Shown here: positions 1 through 6,223 of the stretch, piece after piece
Numbering within the stretch: position 1 is the stretch's first letter
Layout of the letters: each line of letters opens with the position of its first letter
NCBI GenBank assembly: GCA_023445495.1
Contig: JAEXLC010000203.1
Span: 1 to 6,223 of the forward strand
Origin: Pseudomonadota bacterium
Lineage (GTDB): Bacteria; Pseudomonadota; Alphaproteobacteria; Sphingomonadales; Sphingomonadaceae
Direction: 5' to 3'
DNA length: 6,223 bases
Position numbers and translations under genes: made by a program
The notes under the pieces: generated by a model
What the model saw: the letters and a program-made list of their open reading frames with translations, nothing else
The model's database searches: none
Told to the model about the DNA's origin: nothing

Positions 1-30
1 CCCTCTCCCAGAGGGAGAGGGAGAGGGAGA
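1..30. repeat. Palindrome with GGGAGA tandem repeat at left edge
   Basis: CCCTCTCCC (1-9) and GGGAGAGGG (13-21) form a perfect 9-bp inverted repeat with a 3-base spacer. The right arm runs into three tandem GGGAGA hexamers (13-30). The structure begins 7 bases beyond the eda stop codon, so in eda mRNA it would form a hairpin just after the last gene. It may end or protect the transcript, but the sequence past it lies outside the window, so a U-tract cannot be checked. The same arms, with a different 3-base spacer, occur at 3617-3637. That makes an intergenic repeat family more likely than a dedicated terminator. Confidence 0.6.
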
Positions 31-36
31 TGAAGA

Positions 37-645
37 TCAGCCCTTCAGCGAAGCCGCCTCACGCGCCAGCGTCTCGACCTGCTCGTAGCTCGCGCCCTTC
101 GGCGTCACCCAGGAGCCGCCGACGCACAGGATCGGGTCGAACGCGAGCCAATCCGGCGCAGTTGCGGCCAGGATGCCACCGGTCGGGCAGAACTTGCACT
201 GGTAGAAGGGGCCGGCGAGCGCCTTCAGCGCCTTGAGCCCGCCCGAGGTCTCGGCCGGGAAGAACTTGAAATGGGTCAGGCCCATGTCGAGCCCGCGCAT
301 GATGTCGCCGGCATTGGCGACGCCGGGGAGATAGGGCACGCCGCTGCGGGTGATCGCGTCGCCCAGACGATCGGTCAGGCCCGGCGAGACGATGAATTCG
401 GCATCGGCCTTCATCACCTGCTCGAACTGGTCGGTGTTCACCACCGTGCCGGCACCGACGATCGCGCCTTCGACCTTCTTCATCTCGGCGATCGCTTCCA
501 GCGCCGCTTCGGTGCGCAGCGTCACCTCGAGCACGCGCAGGCCGCCCTTCACCAGCGCTTCCGCCAGCGGCCTGGCCGTGGCGGCGTCTTCGATCACGAG
601 CACCGGGATCACCGGCGCGGTCTTCATGATGGCTTCGATATTCAA
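37..645 (-). CDS. eda: KDPG aldolase (2-dehydro-3-deoxyphosphogluconate aldolase)
   Basis: This is the last ED enzyme, a cytosolic class I aldolase that splits KDPG into pyruvate and glyceraldehyde-3-phosphate. The 202-residue protein is a full-length single (beta/alpha)8 domain. Visible motifs are LEVTLRT with E40 and R44 (matching E. coli Glu45 and Arg49), VGAGTV (63-68), SPG (87-89), FKFFPAE (126-132) with Schiff-base lysine K127 (E. coli Lys133), CPTGGI (153-158) and VGGSW (175-179). I chose the TTG start at 645 because AGGAG lies 8 bases upstream and because, from memory, the Zymomonas protein has a matching N-terminus before its internal Met. An in-frame ATG at 627 would give 196 residues and is the alternative. 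The first four bases overlap the end of glk (TTGA), so translational coupling is likely. Family and function are certain; the start is less so. Confidence 0.97.
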   Translation of the reverse strand: MNIEAIMKTAPVIPVLVIEDAATARPLAEALVKGGLRVLEVTLRTEAALEAIAEMKKVEGAIVGAGTVVNTDQFEQVMKADAEFIVSPGLTDRLGDAITRSGVPYLPGVANAGDIMRGLDMGLTHFKFFPAETSGGLKALKALAGPFYQCKFCPTGGILAATAPDWLAFDPILCVGGSWVTPKGASYEQVETLAREAASLKG

Positions 646-1610
646 AGGGCATGCTCCTGCGCGAACGCCGCGGCGGCGCCGTAAAGGCCCGGCTGCGGGT
701 GCGTGATGAGCTTCACCGGAATGGAAGACATCAGACCCTGGAACCGGCCCTTGGCGACGAACCGCTGGCCGAAGCCCGACTGCAACAGATGGTCCTTGAG
801 TCGCAACCCCAGACCGCCCGCAATCACCACGCCGCTGGGGCCATGGCTCAGCGCCAGGTCGCCCGCGACCGCGCCCAGGCTCAGGCAGAAGCGGTCGAGC
901 GCGGCCACCGCCAGCTCGTCCTTGCCTTCCAGCGCCAGACCCCAGATCGCCTTGTCGTCGAGTCGCGCGATCGGCTTGCCTTCCAGCTCGGCCAGCGTCT
1001 CGTAGAGCGAGACGATCGCCGGGCCGGCGACCACGCGCTCCTTGGAGACGCGGTTGTAGATCTTGCGCAGCCGCTTCACGAGCGCGTCCTCGATCGGGTC
1101 GAGCGGGGCGAAGTCGCTATGGCCGCCCTCGGTCGCAATCACGTCATAGCCGGCGCGGTGGCGGAACACCTGCGCGACGCCCAGCCCGGTGCCCGGGCCA
1201 CACACGGTGATCGAGCCCTTGTCGGGGAGCGACTGGTCGGGCCCGCACAAATGCAGGAAATGCTCGTCGCCCATCTGCGCGACCGCATGGCCGATTGCCT
1301 CGAAATCGTTGACCACCGTCCAGGTGTCGGCACCCAGCCGATCGGGGATCAGGGCAGGGCGGATAATCCAGGGATTGTTGGTGAGCTTGATGATCTCGCC
1401 GCCGACCGGCGAGGCCACCGCCAGCGCCGCCGCCTTGGGCAGCGGCCGGCCGAGTGCCTCGCCAAAGGCCTGCCAGGCGAGCTGCAGGCTGGGATGCTCG
1501 GCAACCTTCTGGGTCATCGGCTCGCTGATCGAGACCACGCGGCCTTCCGCCACTTCGGCAATGGCAAAGCGGGCATGCGTGCCCCCGATATCGACCGCGA
1601 CGACTTCCAT
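642..1610 (-). CDS. glk: Glucokinase (bacterial Glk family, PF02685 type)
   Basis: It phosphorylates glucose with ATP to glucose-6-phosphate, feeding Zwf encoded upstream in the same cluster. The protein has 322 residues, about the usual length. The N-terminal phosphate-binding loop is DIGGTHAR (7-14). LTNNPW spans 76-81. NDF (101-103) contains the expected catalytic base D102. GPGTGLG (138-144) is an adenosine/phosphate motif. TEGGHSDFAP (160-169) gives glucose contacts E161 and H164, and a further conserved Glu lies in KERVVAGP (E191). This is the E. coli/Zymomonas-type glucokinase rather than a ROK-family kinase. The frame stays open upstream to 1712, but the ATG at 1610 is preferred because AGGAG lies 5 bases before it and because the protein then begins directly with the MEVVAVDIGGT strand, as in Zymomonas. 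A 132-bp gap separates it from edd, and its stop overlaps the eda start. Confidence 0.97.
   Translation of the reverse strand: MEVVAVDIGGTHARFAIAEVAEGRVVSISEPMTQKVAEHPSLQLAWQAFGEALGRPLPKAAALAVASPVGGEIIKLTNNPWIIRPALIPDRLGADTWTVVNDFEAIGHAVAQMGDEHFLHLCGPDQSLPDKGSITVCGPGTGLGVAQVFRHRAGYDVIATEGGHSDFAPLDPIEDALVKRLRKIYNRVSKERVVAGPAIVSLYETLAELEGKPIARLDDKAIWGLALEGKDELAVAALDRFCLSLGAVAGDLALSHGPSGVVIAGGLGLRLKDHLLQSGFGQRFVAKGRFQGLMSSIPVKLITHPQPGLYGAAAAFAQEHAL
654..658 (-). promoter_or_regulatory. Ribosome binding site of eda, inside glk
   Basis: The minus strand reads AGGAG here, followed by 8 bases and then the TTG codon at 645. It lies within the last codons of glk. It decides in favour of the TTG start over the ATG at 627, which has only a weak GAAG upstream. 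An out-of-frame ATG at 652 sits one base after this site, too close to be used. Confidence 0.6.
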
Positions 1611-1615
1611 TCGGG

Positions 1616-1620
1616 CTCCT
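1616..1620 (-). promoter_or_regulatory. Ribosome binding site of glk
   Basis: The minus strand reads AGGAG, 5 bases before the ATG at 1610. This fixes the glk start against the longer open frame reaching 1712, whose extra residues (rich in Arg and Gly) look like translated intergenic sequence. Confidence 0.75.
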
Positions 1621-1710
1621 GATCCTCTCATCCGCCTGGGTCTGTCAACGTTGCCATACCCGGCTGCGCCCTTCTTCCCCCGCGCGGCGCAGAAGTAAAG
1701 GATAACCGTC

Positions 1711-1730
1711 ACCCCGGTCGTGGCCGGGGT
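1711..1730. repeat. Short hairpin in the edd-glk gap
   Basis: ACCCCGG (1711-1717) and CCGGGGT (1724-1730) form a perfect 7-bp inverted repeat around a 6-base loop. In mRNA the hairpin would start 12 bases after the edd stop codon. No T-tract follows on the minus strand, so it is not a classical intrinsic terminator. It is flanked on its 3' side in the transcript by TGACG, which resembles the end of the palindrome at 4439-4542, so it may be a short relative of that repeat. A role in protecting upstream mRNA or partly attenuating glk-eda is possible but unproven. The rest of the 1611-1742 gap shows no gene or clear promoter. Confidence 0.45.
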
Positions 1731-1742
1731 GGGGCCGGGGTC

Positions 1743-3572
<1,830 letters not shown>

Positions 3573-3584
3573 CTCTCTTCAAAC

Positions 3585-3677
3585 ACCCTCACCCTTCCGG
3601 CGCTTCGCGCCTCCCTCCCTCTCCCATCGGGAGAGGGAAGGGGCCCATCGCCGAAAGGCTATGGGAAGGGTGAGGGT
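3585..3677. repeat. Branched (cloverleaf-like) palindromic repeat filling the pgl-edd gap
   Basis: A perfect 14-bp inverted repeat (3585-3598 with 3664-3677, arm ACCCTCACCCTTCC) encloses three smaller hairpins. The first is GGCGC/GCGCC at 3599-3611 with a TTC loop. The second is a 10-bp stem pairing 3616-3625 with 3629-3638. The third is CCCATCGCC/GGCTATGGG (3644-3652 with 3657-3665), with one mismatch and a GAAA loop; its last two bases compete with the outer stem. The element leaves only 7 bases to the pgl stop and 12 bases to the edd ATG. This architecture is that of a REP/BIME- or MITE-like intergenic palindrome. I recall similar sequences from sphingomonad genomes, but this was not checked. 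It has no room for a coding gene. Confidence 0.8.
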
Positions 3678-3684
3678 CATACGC

Positions 3685-4392
3685 TTACGCCGCCCAGTGG
3701 ATATCCACCGGCAGCTCGGCATCGGCGAGCACGCGGCCGACCGGATAGCTCGACAGCGCACCCTGTTCGATCGCGGCCTCGAGCACGTCCTTCTTCGCTT
3801 CGCCGGTGAAGGCGATCATCAGCGCGCGGGCCGAGACGATCGACGCGCGGCTCAGCGTCACGCGGGCAACCGGCGCTTCGGGCGGCAGCGGATCGGGCAT
3901 CACGCCCAGCGCGCGGCGCTCCTTGGGGCCGTTCAGCGCTTCGTCGTAATCCGGGCCCGGGAAGATCGAGGCGCAGTGGCCGTCGCCACCCACGCCGAGC
4001 AGGCACAGGTCGAGTGGCCAGTGTACGTCCTGGAGCAGCGCATCGGCCGAGCGGCCCGCCGCCTTGTAGTCCGGCGCCTTGTCCGAGACGAGCGGGATCA
4101 CGCGCGCGCCCTTGGGGATGAAGATCTTGCCGATCGCGGTGACGTTCGACAGCGGATCGCCCAGCGGCACGATGCGATCGTCGCCCGGGATGATCGTCAC
4201 GCGCTTCCAGTCGATCTTGGCCTTGGCGAGCTTCTCGTAGATCGGCAGCGGGGTCTTGCCCCCAGCCAGCGCGATCACGGCCGCGCCGCGCGCATCGATC
4301 GCGCTCTCGATGATGAAGCCGATATCGCCGGCGACGGCATCGGCCATCTCGTCGGCGCTCTCATAGTCCCACCATTCGATTTCGGTCGTCAT
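3685..4392 (-). CDS. pgl: 6-phosphogluconolactonase (DevB/Pgl family)
   Basis: It hydrolyses 6-phosphogluconolactone made by Zwf to 6-phosphogluconate, the Edd substrate. The protein has 235 residues, normal for the glucosamine-6-phosphate isomerase/6PGL fold. Motifs in order are LAGGKTPLPIYEKL (42-55, phosphate loop), GDDRIVP (70-76), SNVT (82-85), LLGVGGDGHCASIFPG (131-146) with the conserved active-site His H139, and FTGEAKKD (195-202). Two positions differ from the commonest family forms: DDR in place of DER and GHCAS in place of GHTAS. The frame is open to a TTG at 4431, but the ATG at 4392 is preferred because AAGGA lies 6 bases before it and the extra residues look like leader. It sits between zwf and edd, matching the reaction order. 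Confidence 0.95.
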   Translation of the reverse strand: MTTEIEWWDYESADEMADAVAGDIGFIIESAIDARGAAVIALAGGKTPLPIYEKLAKAKIDWKRVTIIPGDDRIVPLGDPLSNVTAIGKIFIPKGARVIPLVSDKAPDYKAAGRSADALLQDVHWPLDLCLLGVGGDGHCASIFPGPDYDEALNGPKERRALGVMPDPLPPEAPVARVTLSRASIVSARALMIAFTGEAKKDVLEAAIEQGALSSYPVGRVLADAELPVDIHWAA

Positions 4393-4398
4393 GTTCGT

Positions 4399-4403
4399 TC
4401 CTT
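4399..4403 (-). promoter_or_regulatory. Ribosome binding site of pgl
   Basis: The minus strand reads AAGGA, 6 bases before the ATG at 4392. It selects this start over the in-frame TTG at 4431. Confidence 0.65.
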
Positions 4404-4438
4404 GCGTTTCAGGTGGGTATTCCTGGCTCAAAAATCAT

Positions 4439-4542
4439 CGTCATGCTGAACTTGTTTCAGCATCCAAGGCTCCACTCGGGAAACCGTCGCCGGTGGCGCG
4501 TTGGACCCTGAACCCCGGATCAAGTCCGGGGTCAGGGTGACG
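4439..4542. repeat. Branched palindromic repeat in the zwf-pgl gap
   Basis: The ends CGTCA (4439-4443) and TGACG (4538-4542) pair with each other. Inside are three arms. The first is TGCTGAA/TTCAGCA (4444-4450 with 4456-4462). The second is TCCAA/TTGGA (4463-4467 with 4501-4505), capped by CGCC/GGCG (4488-4498). The third is a long stem pairing 4506-4519 with 4525-4537, which has one bulged A and a TCAAG loop. The sequence is unrelated to the element at 3585-3677 but has the same overall architecture. Both outer hairpins look to me like common sphingomonad intergenic repeats; this is recollection only. It begins 13 bases after the zwf stop. The remaining 46 bases before pgl hold its ribosome binding site and no obvious promoter. 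Confidence 0.75.
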
Positions 4543-4555
4543 TTCCCCTAAAATC

Positions 4556-6013
4556 CTACTCGTTCCACGTCACCCCGTCGCGCTCGGTCAGCGCGATCGC
4601 GGCGCTCGGGCCCCAGCTGCCCGAAGCATAGGGCTTGGGCTTCACGTTACCCGTCTTCCAGCCTTCGCGGATCGCGTCGATCCACGCCCATTGCGCTTCC
4701 ACTTCGTCGCGGCGGACGAACAGCGTCGGGTCGCCCTCGATCAGGTCGAGGAACAGCCGCTCATAGGCGATGCGGCGGCGCGACCCGGCGAATTCATGCT
4801 CCAGGCTCAGGTTGAGCGGCACTTCCTTCAGGTGGATGCCGTCGCGGTCGAGGCCCGGCTCCTTCGCCATCACCAGCAGCTGGATATATTCCTCGGGCTG
4901 CAGGCGGATCACCAGCACGTTCGGCTTCAGCGCACCGCCGCGATCCTCGAAGATCGAATGGGGCACCGGCTTGAAGGTGATGACGATCTCGCTGCGGCGC
5001 TCCGACAGTCGCTTGCCGGTGCGCATGTAGAAGGGCACGCCGTGCCAGCGCCAGTTATCGACATGCGCCTTGATCGCGACGAAGGTCTCGGTGTCCGAGC
5101 TCTTCTCCAGGTCGGTGTCGTACGAGCGCACGATCTCGCCCTTCACCGCGCCGCCGCCATATTGGCCGGTCACGGTCAGGTTGGGCACGTCGCTGCCGGC
5201 GATCGGGCGGAGCGAACGCAGCACCTTCACCTTCTCGTCGCGCACCGAAGTGCCGTCGAAGCGGGCAGGGGGTTCCATCGCGACCAACGCGAGCAGCTGG
5301 AGCATATGGTTCTGCACCATGTCGCGCAGCGCGCCGACATCGTCATAATAGCCCGCGCGGCCTTCGAGACCGACCGTCTCGGAGATGGTGATCTGGACAT
5401 GCTCGATGCCCTGGGCATTCCACACCGGCTCGAACAGCGAATTGCCGAAGCGCAGCGCCAGGATGTTCTGCACCGTCTCCTTGCCGAGATAGTGATCGAT
5501 CCGGAAGGTGCGGTCCTCGGGGAAGGCTTCGGCAACGATGTCGTTGACGATCCGGCTCGAGGCGAGGTCGACGCCCAGCGGCTTTTCCAACCCGATCCGG
5601 ACATTGTCGCCGGTCAGCCCGGCCGATTGCAGCCCCTTGATCGTCGGGCCGAACAGCGAAGGCGCGGTCGACAGGAAGATGGCGAGACCGCCCGAGATGT
5701 CGCCCAGCTTCTCGGCCAGCGCGGCAAAGCCCTCGGTCTTGGAAGCGTCGAGCCGCTGGTAGAAGACGCGCTCCAGGAAGCTTGCGACAGCGCTGTCATC
5801 CTTGCGGTCGGCCGGCAGGAATTTCTCGAGCGATTCCTGGGCGAAGCCGCGGAAAGCGACATCGTCATAATCCGAGCGCGCGGTGCAGGTGATCGTCAGG
5901 CCGTCGGGCAGCAGCCCATCGGCGTGCAGGCCGTAGAGCGAGGGGAGCAGCATCCGCTGGGAAAGGTCGCCGGTGGCGCCGAACAAAAGCAGTTTGCCCG
6001 CGGGCTGTCGCAT
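4556..6013 (-). CDS. zwf: Glucose-6-phosphate 1-dehydrogenase
   Basis: It oxidises glucose-6-phosphate to 6-phosphogluconolactone with NAD(P)+, the entry to the ED and pentose phosphate routes. From the ATG at 6013 the protein has 485 residues, the usual length. The N-terminal Rossmann motif is GATGDLS (12-18), and T14 and R46 (CTARSD) are where the Leuconostoc enzyme contacts the NADP 2'-phosphate. EKPLG (143-147) and the active-site signature RIDHYLGKE (171-179, with H174) follow. H236 in MVQNHMLQLL is the expected catalytic His. The C-terminal domain includes WRWHGVPFYMRTGKRL (321-336). Residue 21 is Met (SQRML) where the usual GDLAxRKL motif has Lys. The frame opens at a TTG at 6055 and has another ATG at 6028. 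The ATG at 6013 is chosen because GAGG lies 6 bases upstream and the protein then starts just before the first beta strand. It is the first gene of the cluster. Confidence 0.97.
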   Translation of the reverse strand: MRQPAGKLLLFGATGDLSQRMLLPSLYGLHADGLLPDGLTITCTARSDYDDVAFRGFAQESLEKFLPADRKDDSAVASFLERVFYQRLDASKTEGFAALAEKLGDISGGLAIFLSTAPSLFGPTIKGLQSAGLTGDNVRIGLEKPLGVDLASSRIVNDIVAEAFPEDRTFRIDHYLGKETVQNILALRFGNSLFEPVWNAQGIEHVQITISETVGLEGRAGYYDDVGALRDMVQNHMLQLLALVAMEPPARFDGTSVRDEKVKVLRSLRPIAGSDVPNLTVTGQYGGGAVKGEIVRSYDTDLEKSSDTETFVAIKAHVDNWRWHGVPFYMRTGKRLSERRSEIVITFKPVPHSIFEDRGGALKPNVLVIRLQPEEYIQLLVMAKEPGLDRDGIHLKEVPLNLSLEHEFAGSRRRIAYERLFLDLIEGDPTLFVRRDEVEAQWAWIDAIREGWKTGNVKPKPYASGSWGPSAAIALTERDGVTWNE

Positions 6014-6019
6014 GGATCG

Positions 6020-6023
6020 CCTC
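6020..6023 (-). promoter_or_regulatory. Ribosome binding site of zwf
   Basis: The minus strand reads GAGG within GAAGAGG, 6 bases before the ATG at 6013. No comparable purine-rich site precedes the ATG at 6028 or the TTG at 6055, so this site decides the start. Confidence 0.6.
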
Positions 6024-6095
6024 TTCATCGTCGTTTCGGGCCCGCGAGACACCAATGGCGCGCAAAGATCAAGGCCGTGCGGAGCGCTCTAGATA

Positions 6096-6114
6096 GGGTA
6101 ACCGGTGGCAACCC
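6096..6114. promoter_or_regulatory. Candidate operator dyad upstream of zwf
   Basis: This 19-bp stretch has the dyad pattern GGGT-2-CC-3-GG-2-ACCC, with 6 of 9 symmetric pairs matching, and contains the palindrome ACCGGT. It lies about 83 bases upstream of the zwf ATG, the expected place for a control site of the operon. Its form could suit a LacI-type repressor, but no regulator gene is in the window and the symmetry is imperfect. I found no convincing -35/-10 pair in 6014-6197: TATCTA beside the dyad on the minus strand (6090-6095) lacks a matching -35. The rest of this leader shows no gene. Confidence 0.25.
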
Positions 6115-6197
6115 GCCATGTCCGAGATCGGATTTATCTGTCGTGCGGGCGAAAGTGGGGATGGCGAACTGACAGTGGCGCGTTGGCATCCAAAATT

Positions 6198-6221
6198 CCT
6201 CCCCCAGCTCGCTGGGGGAGG
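6198..6221. repeat. GC-rich palindrome at right edge
   Basis: CCTCCCCCAGC (6198-6208) and GCTGGGGGAGG (6211-6221) form a perfect 11-bp inverted repeat with a 2-base centre. On the minus strand the stem is followed by AATTTTGG. It could therefore be the terminator of a gene beyond the right edge that is transcribed toward zwf, though the T-tract is short. It may equally be a dispersed intergenic repeat. It lies about 185 bases upstream of zwf. Confidence 0.55.
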
Positions 6222-6223
6222 GG

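Noticed and set aside
651..1622. 323-residue open frame on the plus strand opposite glk
   Set aside because: It is a shadow of the glucokinase gene, with no motif and no credible ribosome binding site context.
1611..1712. N-terminal extension of glk to 1712
   Set aside because: The extra 34 residues precede the conserved MEVVAVDIGGT start, and a strong AGGAG sits properly spaced before the ATG at 1610.
3585..3677. CRISPR-like or tRNA-like reading of the cloverleaf palindrome
   Set aside because: There are no regularly spaced direct repeats and no anticodon/T-arm consensus. The outer stem is 14 bp, not the 7 bp of a tRNA acceptor stem, and the three arms are of irregular size.
4691..6172. 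493-residue open frame on the plus strand opposite zwf
   Set aside because: It is antisense to a full-length Zwf and shows the same shadow-type composition without motifs.
6175..6186. 12-base match GTGGCGCGTTGG shared with 4493-4504
   Set aside because: It is short and GC-rich, the surrounding sequence does not match, and it can be explained by chance or by a small repeat remnant.

Overview
The window carries five intact, co-directional genes on the minus strand. Together they make one complete Entner-Doudoroff (ED) module. In transcription order they are zwf (glucose-6-phosphate dehydrogenase), pgl (6-phosphogluconolactonase), edd (6-phosphogluconate dehydratase), glk (glucokinase) and eda (KDPG aldolase). 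High GC content and proteins that resemble, from memory, the Zymomonas mobilis Zwf, Edd, Glk and Eda along their whole length point to an alphaproteobacterium of the sphingomonad group (Sphingomonas or a relative). No database search was run, so this placement is inference.

Reading down the minus strand: 6198-6221 is a GC-rich palindrome at the right edge. 6014-6197 is the leader of zwf and holds one weak candidate operator but no convincing promoter. zwf is 4556-6013. A 163-bp gap follows that is mostly a branched palindrome (4439-4542). pgl is 3685-4392. A 112-bp gap follows that is almost entirely a second, different branched palindrome (3585-3677). edd is 1743-3572. A 132-bp gap with a short hairpin (1711-1730) separates it from glk (642-1610). 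glk overlaps eda (37-645) by four bases, with eda starting at a TTG. The left edge (1-30) holds another palindrome with the same core sequence as the edd-pgl element.

The enzymes act in series. Glk phosphorylates glucose, Zwf oxidises glucose-6-phosphate, Pgl opens the lactone, Edd dehydrates 6-phosphogluconate to KDPG, and Eda splits KDPG into pyruvate and glyceraldehyde-3-phosphate. This is a self-contained glucose-to-pyruvate route. No regulator, transporter or mobile-element gene is visible.

The genes are ordinary central metabolism, and I see no novel defence, toxin or mobile system. The most interesting content is non-coding. Two unrelated cloverleaf-like palindromes interrupt an otherwise compact operon and may set segmental expression, and one of them ends 12 nt before the edd start codon. 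One protein-level point is a Met in Zwf where the Leuconostoc enzyme has its substrate-contacting Lys21.
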